Below, one piece after another: positions 35,344 through 44,297 of a stretch of DNA of 64,000 nt. The stretch is taken from NCBI RefSeq assembly GCF_002968635.1, contig NZ_PVBN01000018.1:1-64000 (forward strand), given 5' to 3'. Each line of letters opens with the position of its first letter. Positions within the stretch are counted from its first letter, which is position 1. The position numbers were made by a program, and so were the translations under genes. The notes beneath the pieces were generated by a model. The model was given only the letters and a program-made list of their open reading frames with translations, ran no database searches and was not told where the DNA came from. Source of the stretch: Neorhizobium alkalisoli. GTDB taxonomy: Bacteria; Pseudomonadota; Alphaproteobacteria; Rhizobiales; Rhizobiaceae.

Positions 35344-36480
35344 TTAGTTGGAGCCTGGAAGCGGAGCCGCCGCCGTCGGCGCACTCTTCTGGTACACGGT
35401 AAAGAGCTTTGCGAAATCCACTAGGCCGGAATTGCTGGCATAGAGAATGTCGCCGTCCATGACCTTGAACTGCTGCATCAGTGCCAGGTTGGAAACGTCG
35501 TTCAGGTCCACTCGGTAGATCGCCGGCTTGTTGGTTACGAAAGGTGCACCTGGATTCTTGGCGGCATTTACGGCTGCGGCTTGGGTGTAGACGGGCTGGT
35601 TGCGCAGAACGTAAAAGTTGCTCGCGTCAGCGCGATCGTCGAGCAATCCGCCGGCGCGGCCAAGCGCCTGGGCCAGCGTCAGCTTACCCGGCTCGAACTC
35701 GAATTCACCCACACTCTTGAACGCGCCGAAGGCGGTAAAGGTCACAGCGTCCTTTCCGATGTAAAGCTGATCGTCGGGCAGGAGATGGACGTTCTGACGG
35801 TCCTCGTTCAATACCCGTTCAAGCGGGGCGCTGGCGCGCTGCTTGCCGCGAATGAGCGTCACGGTCGCAGCGCTTGGCGCAGAGGATGCCCCTCCGGCAA
35901 GCGCAATCGCATCGAGCACTTTTTCCTTGCGGGCTGTGAGAGGGAAGCGGCCGGCCGAACGGACGTCGCCGTTGACGGTGAAGCCGCTCGTGGGCTTGTC
36001 GACAACCGCAACGATTGCCTGCGGGTTGACCGCCGAGCCCTTCAAACCAGCAACAATACGCGCCTGCAGTGCCTCGGGCGAAGATTCAAGCACCCGCTGC
36101 CGGCCGACGAACGGAAGGGTCACGGTCCCCGCCGAGTCCACGGTAAAACGGCCGAGATTGAGGGTCTTGCTCTGGGTCGAGGAGAAAAGTCCCTCCTCAC
36201 CCGTGTCGAGAATCGTAACCTCGATAACGTCGCCGCGACGCAACCTGGTGTCGGCGAAACCGCCCGAGCGCATGATACTGAGGCCGTTATCCGCCGCCGA
36301 ATAGGCGAGCGGCGAGACCACCACGGGATCCATCGGGGCATCGGCAAGCCTGACGACCCGAATTCTTTCGTTCGTCTGAGGATCGGTGGCGCTATAGAAA
36401 CTACCAGCCGTTGGGCCATCCGACGGGCGTGCGCAGGCAGCGAGAACCGCGACAAAAACGAAGGGTACCAGCTTCCGCAT
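35344..36480 (-). CDS. Polysaccharide export (Wza/KpsD-type) outer-membrane lipoprotein
   Basis: A 378-residue lipoprotein: MRKLVPFVFVAVLAAC gives a signal peptide and lipobox with Cys 16. The polysaccharide export domain follows, with R-R-G-D-V-I-E-V-T-I-L-D-T-G, F-T-V-D-S-A-G-T-V-T-L-P-F-V-G and V-N-P-Q-A-I-V-A-V. Two SLBB-type repeats come next (G-D-V-R-S-A-G-R-F-P-L, and F-G-A-F-K-S-V-G-E-F-E-F). Proteins of this family form the outer-membrane channel for capsule or exopolysaccharide. No polysaccharide synthesis genes are in the window, so the polymer is unknown. The start is ATG 36480 with AAGGAT upstream; a GTG one codon earlier is less likely. It converges with ppkA and is not a TssJ. 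Confidence 0.88.
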   Translation of the reverse strand: MRKLVPFVFVAVLAACARPSDGPTAGSFYSATDPQTNERIRVVRLADAPMDPVVVSPLAYSAADNGLSIMRSGGFADTRLRRGDVIEVTILDTGEEGLFSSTQSKTLNLGRFTVDSAGTVTLPFVGRQRVLESSPEALQARIVAGLKGSAVNPQAIVAVVDKPTSGFTVNGDVRSAGRFPLTARKEKVLDAIALAGGASSAPSAATVTLIRGKQRASAPLERVLNEDRQNVHLLPDDQLYIGKDAVTFTAFGAFKSVGEFEFEPGKLTLAQALGRAGGLLDDRADASNFYVLRNQPVYTQAAAVNAAKNPGAPFVTNKPAIYRVDLNDVSNLALMQQFKVMDGDILYASNSGLVDFAKLFTVYQKSAPTAAAPLPGSN

Positions 36481-36483
36481 CAC

Positions 36484-36796
36484 GTATCCTTTGGCAGTGA
36501 TCTGATGATTCAGAGAAATACCAATCTGGATTCGCGCGACAACATCTGGTTGCTAAAAAAACTCATTTGTGACGACAACAAGGCGTTGAATGTGGCTTAT
36601 CGGCAACCCATCGATTGCGGCGGCCAGCGCCGCTTCACTCGAAGCGCATCGTGCCTGGTCAACGGCCCTGTTCGTGCCAGGCGAAAGCTTCATCGAGAGA
36701 TGGGGAGTTTGTCCGCCTCTTGCGCAAGCAAGGGTGAATAGTCGGATAAACGGTCGCCGAATCGGGATGGGCACAGGTGGCGTGCTCTCACCTGCG
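36484..36796. other. 313-base intergenic region upstream of the export lipoprotein
   Basis: No gene is seen. On the minus strand a weak promoter can be read for the lipoprotein gene: TTGTCG (36537-36542) and TATTTC (36515-36520), 16 bases apart. Near the livF stop there is a 6-9-6 inverted repeat (CAGGTG...CACCTG, 36774-36794) without a T-run; it might slow transcripts leaving the liv operon. Confidence 0.35.
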
Positions 36797-37519
36797 TCAG
36801 TGCCTTGTTCCGACCTTCTCCACCCCAAGATGCTGGCCAAGCACCGCCTCGTCGGCAAGCAATTCGGCGCTCGTTCCTTGATAGACGACCGCGCCGCGAT
36901 CGAGAATGACAGCATCGTCGGAAAGAGGCAGGACCTTGCGTGCCTTCTGCTCGATGATGATTGCCGACATACCCTCGCCCTGGGTAATGCGCTGGATCGC
37001 CGCGAGCAGTTCGTCCACGATGATCGGCGCCAGACCCTCGGTCGGCTCGTCGAGGAGCAGCAGCCTGGGGTTGACCATCAACGCACGCCCGACCGCCAGC
37101 ATCTGCTGTTCGCCGCCGGACAACTGGTTGCCGAGGTTTTTACGCCTCTCCTTCAGGCGGGGAAACATGCCGTAGACACGCTCGACGTTCCAGACGCCCG
37201 GTCGCGCGATGGCGGTCAGGTTTTCCTCGACCGTCAGCGATTTGAAGATGTTGCGCTCCTGCGGCACCCAACCGATACCCGCTGCCGCCCGTCTATCCGC
37301 CCTGAGCTTGGTGATATCGCGTCCGATCAGATGGATCGACCCGGAATGATGTGTCGTAACGCCTGCAAGCGTGTTGACGAAGGTCGTCTTTCCCGTTCCA
37401 TTGCGGCCGAGCAGGGCCAATGTCCGACCCTCGCCAATCGTCAGGCTGATGCCGGCAAGCACGCTTGCCTCGCCATAACCTGCAACGAGTTTTTCTATCA
37501 CCAGTACCGGCGCGCTCAT
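36797..37519 (-). CDS. livF: LivF-type branched-chain amino acid ABC transporter ATPase
   Basis: A 240-residue ABC ATPase. Walker A is G-R-N-G-T-G-K-T-T near residues 39-47, the ABC signature is L-S-G-G-E-Q-Q-M near 135, and Walker B is L-L-L-L-D-E-P-T-E-G-L-A-P. The E-G-L-A-P ending and the overall length are typical of LivF. It powers uptake with LivG at the inner membrane. Its start overlaps the livG stop by four bases. It is the last gene of the transporter operon. Confidence 0.9.
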   Translation of the reverse strand: MSAPVLVIEKLVAGYGEASVLAGISLTIGEGRTLALLGRNGTGKTTFVNTLAGVTTHHSGSIHLIGRDITKLRADRRAAAGIGWVPQERNIFKSLTVEENLTAIARPGVWNVERVYGMFPRLKERRKNLGNQLSGGEQQMLAVGRALMVNPRLLLLDEPTEGLAPIIVDELLAAIQRITQGEGMSAIIIEQKARKVLPLSDDAVILDRGAVVYQGTSAELLADEAVLGQHLGVEKVGTRH

Positions 37520-38265
37520 GCATTTTCCCCGAGATAAACGGCCTTGACGCGAGGATCGGCGGAAATTTCCGCGACAGTGCCTTCTGTAAAGAGCGCCCCC
37601 GCCACCAGAACAGAAATGCGATTGGCGAAAGAGAAGACCAGATCCATATCGTGCTCGATCAAAAGCACCGTCACATCGCTGGGCAAATCCGATACGATCG
37701 CCAAGACCTCGTGACGTTCGTCTTCCGGTACGCCAGCCGCCGGTTCATCGAGCAGGAGTACGCGCGGTCTGGACGCGAAGGCCAGTGCGATTTCCAACAG
37801 GCGCTGCTTGCCATAGGGGAGGATCACGCTTCGCTCGCCCATCACCGAAGCAAGGCCGAAACGGGCCAGAAGCGCTGCCGCTTCCTCAACAATGCTGCCG
37901 TAGCCAGCGATCGACGTCCACAGGTTGTGGCCGATCCCTTCCCGCTCCGCGATTGCCAATGCGACCGTCTCAAGTGGCGTAAAATCGTTGAAGAGCTGAT
38001 TGATCTGAAAGGTCCGGGTCAGCCCCCGATTGACCCGCCGGAACGATGCGAGCGAGGTGATGTCCTCGCCTTCCAGAAAGACCTGTCCTTCGGACGGTGG
38101 CAAAACACCCGTCAACAGGTTGATCAGGGTGGTTTTGCCAGCCCCGTTCGGTCCGATCAGGGCGTGGCGCGCCCCGCGCTCCACCTTGAGGCTCACATCA
38201 TTGGTCGCAAGGAATGCACCGAAACTCCGCTTCAAGTTCCTGGTTTCAAGAACGATATCGCTCAT
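37516..38265 (-). CDS. livG: LivG-type branched-chain amino acid ABC transporter ATPase
   Basis: A 249-residue ABC ATPase with Walker A G-P-N-G-A-G-K-T-T near residue 39, a degenerate signature (L-P-Y-G-K-Q-R-L-L-E-I), and Walker B V-L-L-L-D-E-P-A-A-G-V. The L-T-R-T-F-Q-I segment and the closing V-Y-L-G-E-N-A are LivG hallmarks. It overlaps livM by four bases upstream and livF by four bases downstream. Confidence 0.9.
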   Translation of the reverse strand: MSDIVLETRNLKRSFGAFLATNDVSLKVERGARHALIGPNGAGKTTLINLLTGVLPPSEGQVFLEGEDITSLASFRRVNRGLTRTFQINQLFNDFTPLETVALAIAEREGIGHNLWTSIAGYGSIVEEAAALLARFGLASVMGERSVILPYGKQRLLEIALAFASRPRVLLLDEPAAGVPEDERHEVLAIVSDLPSDVTVLLIEHDMDLVFSFANRISVLVAGALFTEGTVAEISADPRVKAVYLGENA

Positions 38266-39305
38266 CGGCCCTCCTCCTTCGACTTCGAAAGACGCTCCGG
38301 CAGATACTCAACCCACCGCGCCAGGCGGTCGCGACCGACCAAGACCAGAACGACAAGGATCAGCCCGATATAGAACATCCAGTATTGCGGCGTTACGATC
38401 GAAAGCCAGTCTTTCACCAACGTGAACAGCACCGCCCCGAAGATGCCCCCGTAGAGATAACCGGTGCCGCCGATCGTCAGCACGAGCAGCACGTCGGCAG
38501 AGCGGTGGAATGCCAGCACGTCGGGTGACACGAAGCTCGTCGTCTGGGCAAGCAATGCACCTGCCATGCCCGCGAAGACGGCAGCGATGGTGTAAACCGT
38601 CACGATGCGCTTGCGAGCCGGGATTGCGATCATTCCTGCCCGCATCGGGTTTGCCTTGATCGCCTTCAACGACAGTCCGAATGGCGAGAAGGCAAGGCGC
38701 CGCATCAGCATCGTACCGACAAACAGAACGACGAGACAATAGACGTAACCCGTCTTTCCGAAGAGGTCGAATTCGAACAGTCCCAGTATGGGGCCAAGCG
38801 AAAAGCCGCTGAGACCGTCAGCCCCACCGGTCAGCCAGGCCATCTGGTTGGCCATTTCCGCCATCATCAAGCCGATGCCGAGCGTCGTCATCAGCCGCGT
38901 CAGATCCGACCCGCGCAGAATCAGGAAGCTGGTAACGAAGCCGAGCAGGCCGGCCCCGATGCCCGCCACCAAAAGCCCTACCACCGGCTCTGCCACATAA
39001 TGCAGAGCGACCAGGCCGGCGATATAGGCTCCCAGTCCGAAGAATGCCGTATGACCGAGTGACACGATCCCGGCAAAACCGAGGACCAGGTCCAGCGAGA
39101 CGGCAAACAGCGCCAGAATGGCGATCTCGGTCAGAATCAGCATCTTCGACGGCAGCACAAAAAAGGCAGCGATCGCGGCGATCCAGACGATGATTTCATA
39201 AAAGCGGACGCGGCTCCTGCGCTTCATCAGCTTGGCGGCGCGGCTTGCTGCCGCAGTCGAAGAGGACGTCGCAACCATGGTCGCTTCCTGTGGGAGAACA
39301 CTCAT
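38262..39305 (-). CDS. livM: LivM-type ABC transporter permease
   Basis: A 347-residue inner-membrane permease with about nine hydrophobic helices beginning near residue 35 (I-I-V-W-I-A-A-I-A-A-F-F). The LivM block is visible as L-D-L-V-L-G-F-A-G-I-V-S-L-G-H-T-A-F-F-G-L-G-A-Y, and the cytoplasmic coupling loop as G-L-S-L-K-A-I-K-A-N-P-M-R-A. The N-terminal 30 residues are polar and Ser/Ala-rich, so a downstream start is possible. Its start overlaps the livH stop. Confidence 0.9.
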   Translation of the reverse strand: MSVLPQEATMVATSSSTAAASRAAKLMKRRSRVRFYEIIVWIAAIAAFFVLPSKMLILTEIAILALFAVSLDLVLGFAGIVSLGHTAFFGLGAYIAGLVALHYVAEPVVGLLVAGIGAGLLGFVTSFLILRGSDLTRLMTTLGIGLMMAEMANQMAWLTGGADGLSGFSLGPILGLFEFDLFGKTGYVYCLVVLFVGTMLMRRLAFSPFGLSLKAIKANPMRAGMIAIPARKRIVTVYTIAAVFAGMAGALLAQTTSFVSPDVLAFHRSADVLLVLTIGGTGYLYGGIFGAVLFTLVKDWLSIVTPQYWMFYIGLILVVLVLVGRDRLARWVEYLPERLSKSKEEGR

Positions 39306-40159
39306 CGGCTACCCCTGGAGAAGAGACCGTTCGGACGAACGATCAGCATCACGATCATCAGCGCGTAGATGACGAACGGTCCAATGGCGGGAACATAATA
39401 TTTGCCGGCAACATCGGCGATACCGAGCAGCATGGCGGCAAGAAATGGGCCTGAAACGGTCGACGTGCCGCCGACCGATACGACGATCAGGAAGTAGATC
39501 ATGAACTTTAACGGGAAATTCGGGTCGAGACCGAGGATTTCGGCTCCCATTGCACCGCCGAGACCGGCCAGACCGGACCCGAACGCGAAGGTCAAGGCGA
39601 AGACCAGAGGCACGTTGATACCAAGCCCCATCGCCACCCGGCGGTCGTCGACAGCGGCACGCAACCGGCTCCCAAAGCGGGTCTTTGACAAGATGAGCTG
39701 CAGAGCGAGCGCAAGGGCCGCGCAGACCACGATGGTGAAAAGCCGATATCGGCCCACTCCTACCCCGAATACATCCATCCTGCCGGAAAGTTCTGGTGGA
39801 AGGTTGATGAGCTGCTGTTGGCCGCCCATGAAATAATCGGTTGCGGCAACCGCCATGAATACGATCCCGATCGAAAACAGAACCTGATCGAGGTGGCTTA
39901 CCTGATAGAGCCATTGGTAGAGCGTCCGCTCCAACACCAGCCCGATCAGAGCCGAGGCGATGAAGGCGGCGGGCAAACACCAATAGAAGGATATGCCGTA
40001 GCGGTTCATCATCACGACGGTCACATAGCCCCCGGCCATGGCAAAGGCACCGTGTGCGAGGTTGATGAAATTCATGAGGCCAAGTGTCACCGTCAACCCG
40101 CAGGCCAAGATGAACAGCAACATACCGTAGGCGACACCGTCAAACAGGATTGTCAGCAT
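39302..40159 (-). CDS. livH: LivH-type ABC transporter permease
   Basis: A 285-residue inner-membrane permease with about eight hydrophobic segments. The start L-F-D-G-V-A-Y-G-M-L-L-F and the block L-G-L-M-N-F-I-N-L-A-H-G-A-F-A-M-A-G-G-Y are LivH signatures. The coupling loop is G-S-R-L-R-A-A-V-D-D-R-R-V-A. The gap to the binding-protein gene livK upstream is 178 bases, so livHMGF may form a separate or attenuated segment of the same minus-strand unit. Confidence 0.9.
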   Translation of the reverse strand: MLTILFDGVAYGMLLFILACGLTVTLGLMNFINLAHGAFAMAGGYVTVVMMNRYGISFYWCLPAAFIASALIGLVLERTLYQWLYQVSHLDQVLFSIGIVFMAVAATDYFMGGQQQLINLPPELSGRMDVFGVGVGRYRLFTIVVCAALALALQLILSKTRFGSRLRAAVDDRRVAMGLGINVPLVFALTFAFGSGLAGLGGAMGAEILGLDPNFPLKFMIYFLIVVSVGGTSTVSGPFLAAMLLGIADVAGKYYVPAIGPFVIYALMIVMLIVRPNGLFSRGSR

Positions 40160-40337
40160 TTGGATCTTCTTTGGGGGCGACCGTTGACGCTACAGGAAGC
40201 ATATGGTCGCAGGATTTAGCGCGACCGACCATGGCCCTTATCCCTGGAGCCACAGTCGTGATCGAGGATGACAGGCTTTTGCAGCAGGAGGAAGAAGCAG
40301 CGGATCCACTTCCGCCACCTGCCGCTCAAGCCCGCAC

Positions 40338-41516
40338 TTATTTCGCTTCTGCCTTTTCCGGATCCTTAAGCGCCGCAAACGTCTTGAATTCGACGTTTTG
40401 CAGCTCGCCGTTCACGTCCTTGACTTCCCGCATGTAGATATTCTGGATGATGTCGCGGGTATCGGGATCGATCGAGACAGGACCGCGTGGGCTCGTCCAG
40501 GAGAGACCCTTGACGGCCGCCATGAAAGCCGGGCCGGTGGCATCGCCCTTGGTCTTTTCCAGCGCAGCATAAATCAGCGCCATGCCGTCATAACCGCCGA
40601 CCGACATGAAGTTCGGCCGCATGTTGTTGTTCGCCTTCTTGAAGGCTTCGACATAGGCCTTGTTTTCCGGGCTATCATGCGCGGTGGCGTAGAAGTGCCC
40701 GGTGATCGTGCCGACCGCCGGCTTGCCCATGCTATTGAGGATGTCGTCGTCGGTGACGTCACCGGTGGCAATCAGCTTGATGCCAGCCTCGGCCAATCCG
40801 CGATCTGCAAATTGCTTCATGAACAGCGAGCCGACACCGGATGGCAGGAAAACGAAGACTGCGTCAGGCTTTGCGTCACGCACCCGTTGCAGGAAGGGTG
40901 CAAAGTCCGGGTTCTGCAACGGGATCCGCACCGCTTCGACGACTTCGCCACCCTTGGATTTGAACTCCTTGGTGAACCACTTTTCCGCGTCGATGCCAGG
41001 ACCGTAGTCGGATACGAGTGTCACGACCTTCTTAATGCCGTTTTCAGCCGCCCAGGTTCCGACGGGAAGGGAATATTGCGGCAAGGTGCCCGAGGTGCGA
41101 GTGATGTATTCCGACGCCTTGGTGATCGAGGCCGTGCCGGCGGCCATCACCACTGTCGGCACCTTCGCCTGGGTGGCGACGGGCGCAACGGACATGGCAA
41201 GCGGCGTCAGGCCGAAACCGGCAAGCACTTTGGCGCCGTCGTTGACGACCAGTTCCTGGGCAATTCTGCGGGTCTGGTCGGCGACGCCAGCGTCATCGCG
41301 GATTACCAACTCAATCTTCTTGCCCGCGACGGTATCGCCATGGGTTTCGATGAACGTCTTGGCGCCGGCTGAAACCTGTCTTCCTGTCGATGCAAACGGA
41401 CCGGTCATCGGCAGGATAAGGCCAATTTTGACCACTTCCTGCGCAGATGCCGGAAATTGCGTCAAGCAACCAAGCGCCGCGCTTGCGACCGCCAGCAAAG
41501 TTCTTCTGTTGAGCAT
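40338..41516 (-). CDS. Periplasmic binding protein of the Liv transporter (first copy)
   Basis: A 392-residue type I periplasmic binding protein. A signal peptide (MLNRRTLLAVASAALGCL, cleavage after A-S-A near residue 25) precedes V-K-I-G-L-I-L-P-M-T-G-P-F-A-S-T-G-R-Q. Further family segments are V-I-R-D-D-A-G-V-A-D-Q-T, G-F-G-L-T-P-L-A-M-S-V-A-P and V-S-D-Y-G-P-G-I-D-A. The ligand cannot be read from sequence. Such proteins bind leucine-type amino acids, amides, or aromatic and short-chain acids. The start is ATG 41516 with AGGAGGAGGG upstream. It is a close paralogue of the product of 43122-44297, and the two flank the LysR-type gene. Confidence 0.9.
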   Translation of the reverse strand: MLNRRTLLAVASAALGCLTQFPASAQEVVKIGLILPMTGPFASTGRQVSAGAKTFIETHGDTVAGKKIELVIRDDAGVADQTRRIAQELVVNDGAKVLAGFGLTPLAMSVAPVATQAKVPTVVMAAGTASITKASEYITRTSGTLPQYSLPVGTWAAENGIKKVVTLVSDYGPGIDAEKWFTKEFKSKGGEVVEAVRIPLQNPDFAPFLQRVRDAKPDAVFVFLPSGVGSLFMKQFADRGLAEAGIKLIATGDVTDDDILNSMGKPAVGTITGHFYATAHDSPENKAYVEAFKKANNNMRPNFMSVGGYDGMALIYAALEKTKGDATGPAFMAAVKGLSWTSPRGPVSIDPDTRDIIQNIYMREVKDVNGELQNVEFKTFAALKDPEKAEAK

Positions 41517-41809
41517 ACCTTCCCTCCTCCTCTTGAATACGCACATTCCGCGCCGGCGCCATTTCGACAGATAAAGGCGAACCAGTGAGTAAAACCTGCG
41601 GTTCTCGCGCCTTATTCCCTGACTGCTTGGCGGTGTCACCGCAGGATAATTTGATGTCCTACTATCTTCACTTTCACTGCTTTAGCAACCCGATCGAGCG
41701 ATCACCGCTCGTTGGGTCAGCTCGGCATCATCGCGAATTTCTTCAAGCCATCTTAAGCCCGCGTTTCGTCCCTCGTTAATCAGATCATTTGCCCGCGCAT
41801 AAGTTTTCG

Positions 41810-43021
41810 TTATAGGCGCCTTTCCGGCGGCGTCGGCAAAAGTTCCAGAAAAGTTTTCTGAGCGGCCGTTGGCAGCCAGTCTTTGCGCAACGTCACGCCG
41901 ATCGGACGAGACGTCTTGCTCATGTCAAACGGCAGTGCTTGCATGAGTCCCCGCGCGATCTCCGCCTCGGCCTGAAGTCTGGACGTGCAGCCCAGATATT
42001 CGCAGGTGTCCAAAAGTTCACGCATCAGGATAAGTGATCCCGTTTCGACGATATTCTTCGGCGCTCCACCTTTGGCGTCAGAAAAAATCTGGTCGAAATA
42101 GCGTCTGATCGGCGTTCCCTTCTGGGCTACGACCCAGGGAAAGCTCGTGAGGTCTTCGATTGAAATCTCGCGCCGGCCGGCAAGTGGATGATGGCAGCCT
42201 GAAACGAGTACGATCGTATCGTGAAACAGAACCTTCTGTTCCACGTCGCCGATGGGCGGGGGATCTCGCAGGGCTCCAAGTAGGAAATCGATATCGCCGC
42301 GGCGAAGGGCCGCCAAAAGATCGCCGTAGGGGCCTTCCTGTATGTGGATCGGCAGATTGGGGCGAAACCTTCGGAAGCTCGCGATCGCTTTCGGCAGCAG
42401 GTAGGATTTTGCCAGTGGCGTGGCCCCGACAACGATCCGTCCGATCTCGGCGGTGGTTAGTTCGGCAAGATCGGCATCGGCTTGCTCCAGTTCCAGGAAG
42501 GCGAGCCGGGCGGCCTGCGCGAGCCCTTGCGCAGGCCGTGTCGCGACAAGACCGTAGGGCGTTCGCTCGAAAAGGGGACGAGCCGCCACGTCTTCAAGCT
42601 GACTTACGGCGCGATATACGGCGGGCTGGCTCAGCCCTAATTGCCGTGCAGCCAGTGTGAAATTCTCCGTTTCCCTCACCGCGATCAAGGCTTTGAGCTG
42701 GGAGGTCGTCGCTGTTATCAGCAGTCTTGGTGAAAGCTCCGATAGCGCAGGGTCCAGATAGCCAAAGGCACGCTCGACACGCCTGGCGAGGATTTGGCCG
42801 GCCGAATTGGCGAAAATACGCTGAGGCGTACGGGAAAACAGCATCAGCCCCGCCGTCTTTTCAATCTTCGAAAGGGCCTGCGTAACGGCAGGCTGCGATA
42901 CGAAACAGAGTTCCGCGGCCCGGGTGATGGAGCCGGTATCGATGACTGCGAGAAACGCCCTGAGATGCCGCAGGCTGTGCTGCTGAATCTTTGATTCAGG
43001 TGGGATGGGCGAAGAAATCAT
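41810..43021 (-). CDS. LysR-type regulator with two tandem HTH domains
   Basis: A 403-residue LysR-type regulator, about 100 residues longer than usual. The extra length is a second winged-helix domain. HTH 1 spans about residues 17-76 (F-V-S-Q-P-A-V-T-Q-A-L at 40-50) and HTH 2 about 106-165 (G-L-S-Q-P-A-V-Y-R-A-V at 129-139). Each is followed by a linker helix. The substrate-binding domain starts near 190 with I-V-V-G-A-T-P-L. ATG 43021 is preferred, but upstream in-frame ATGs exist and none has a strong ribosome binding site. Lying between two binding-protein genes on the same strand, it probably controls this transporter. Confidence 0.87.
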   Translation of the reverse strand: MISSPIPPESKIQQHSLRHLRAFLAVIDTGSITRAAELCFVSQPAVTQALSKIEKTAGLMLFSRTPQRIFANSAGQILARRVERAFGYLDPALSELSPRLLITATTSQLKALIAVRETENFTLAARQLGLSQPAVYRAVSQLEDVAARPLFERTPYGLVATRPAQGLAQAARLAFLELEQADADLAELTTAEIGRIVVGATPLAKSYLLPKAIASFRRFRPNLPIHIQEGPYGDLLAALRRGDIDFLLGALRDPPPIGDVEQKVLFHDTIVLVSGCHHPLAGRREISIEDLTSFPWVVAQKGTPIRRYFDQIFSDAKGGAPKNIVETGSLILMRELLDTCEYLGCTSRLQAEAEIARGLMQALPFDMSKTSRPIGVTLRKDWLPTAAQKTFLELLPTPPERRL

Positions 43022-43121
43022 GGTGCCCGTTTTGTACGGGAACTGCCGTGCAGGCTCAAGGAGCGGCGCATCCTCCCTCATCGATCGGATGGCGGCTGAT
43101 CCGCCATCCGATCGAGCAGCA

Positions 43122-44297
43122 TTATTTGGCCGCCGCATTGGGATCCTTGATCTTCGGATAGGTAGCAAACTCGACGTTGTAGAGTTCGCCGTTCACTTCC
43201 TTGACTTCGCGCATGTAGATGTCCTGCACAATATCGCGGGTGTCCGGATCGATCGTGATCGGGCCTCGCGGGCTCGTCCAGGACATGCCCTTCATGACGT
43301 CGACGAGCTTCGCCCCATCAGTGGCGCCATTTGTTTTCTTGAGGCTTTCATAAGCCAGATGCATGGCATCGTAGCCACCAACCGACATGAAGTTCGGTCG
43401 CATCCCCTTGTTGGCCTTCTTCATCTGCTCGACGAAGGCCTTGTTTTCCGGGCTGTCATGCAGTGCGGAGTAGAAATGGCCCGTAATCACGCCCTTTGCG
43501 GCCGGCCCGATGCCATTCAGCAGGTCGTCGTCGGTGATGTCACCGGTGCCGATCAACTTGATCCCCGCTTCTGCCAGACCACGTTCGACGAATTGCTTCA
43601 TGAAAAGCGAACCGACACCCGACGGGACAAAAACAAAGACCGCATCCGGCTTGGAGTCACGGACACGCTGCAGGAACGGTGCGAAATCGGGGTTGGCGAG
43701 CGGAACTCGCACGGCTTCCACGATCGTGCCACCATCCTTTTTGAACTGGTTGGTGAACCCCTTCTCGATATCGATGCCCGGACCGTAGTCGGAGACCAGC
43801 GTCACGACGCGCTTTAAGTTGTTCTGCACCGCCCAGGTGGCGACCGGAACCGCCGATTGCGGACCGGCCATCGAGGTGCGGACGAAATACTGCGATTGCG
43901 GCATGATCGCCGATGTCGTGGCCGACGTAATGATCGCGGGGACCTTCGCTTGGTTGAGGACCGGTGCAACCGACATAGCAAGCGGCGTCAAACCGAAGCC
44001 CATCAACAGCTTGACCCCGTCGTTGACTACGAGTTCCTGAGCAATGCGGCGGGTCTGGTCGGCAACCCCGGCGTCGTCGCGCAGCACGACCTCGATCTTC
44101 TTGCCCGCCACGGACTCGCCGTTGAGTGCAATGTAAGCCTTTACACCCGCCTCGACCTGGCGGCCGGTGGACGCGAAAGGCCCGGTCATCGGCAGGACGA
44201 GGCCGATCTTGACCACCTCCTGGGCGGTCGCCGGTAGCGCCACCACCGCGCTGAACGCGAAGCCTGCAACAGTCATGAGTGTTCTTCTGGTAATCAT
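43122..44297 (-). CDS. Periplasmic binding protein of the Liv transporter (second copy)
   Basis: A 391-residue type I periplasmic binding protein, closely similar throughout to the product of 40338-41516. It has a signal peptide (MITRRTLMTVAGFAFSAV, cleavage after A-T-A near residue 25), then V-K-I-G-L-V-L-P-M-T-G-P-F-A-S-T-G-R-Q. V-S-D-Y-G-P-G-I-D and F-V-P-S-G-V-G-S-L-F-M-K-Q-F are shared nearly unchanged. The start is ATG 44297 with AGGAGGAAG upstream. It is the first gene of the minus-strand block and is preceded by a long regulatory region. The two copies may give the one transporter two ligand ranges. Confidence 0.9.
   Translation of the reverse strand: MITRRTLMTVAGFAFSAVVALPATAQEVVKIGLVLPMTGPFASTGRQVEAGVKAYIALNGESVAGKKIEVVLRDDAGVADQTRRIAQELVVNDGVKLLMGFGLTPLAMSVAPVLNQAKVPAIITSATTSAIMPQSQYFVRTSMAGPQSAVPVATWAVQNNLKRVVTLVSDYGPGIDIEKGFTNQFKKDGGTIVEAVRVPLANPDFAPFLQRVRDSKPDAVFVFVPSGVGSLFMKQFVERGLAEAGIKLIGTGDITDDDLLNGIGPAAKGVITGHFYSALHDSPENKAFVEQMKKANKGMRPNFMSVGGYDAMHLAYESLKKTNGATDGAKLVDVMKGMSWTSPRGPITIDPDTRDIVQDIYMREVKEVNGELYNVEFATYPKIKDPNAAAK

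Noticed and set aside
35344..36480. Reading the export lipoprotein as the missing TssJ
   Set aside because: It is 378 residues with a polysaccharide export domain and SLBB repeats; TssJ is a small lipoprotein of a different fold.
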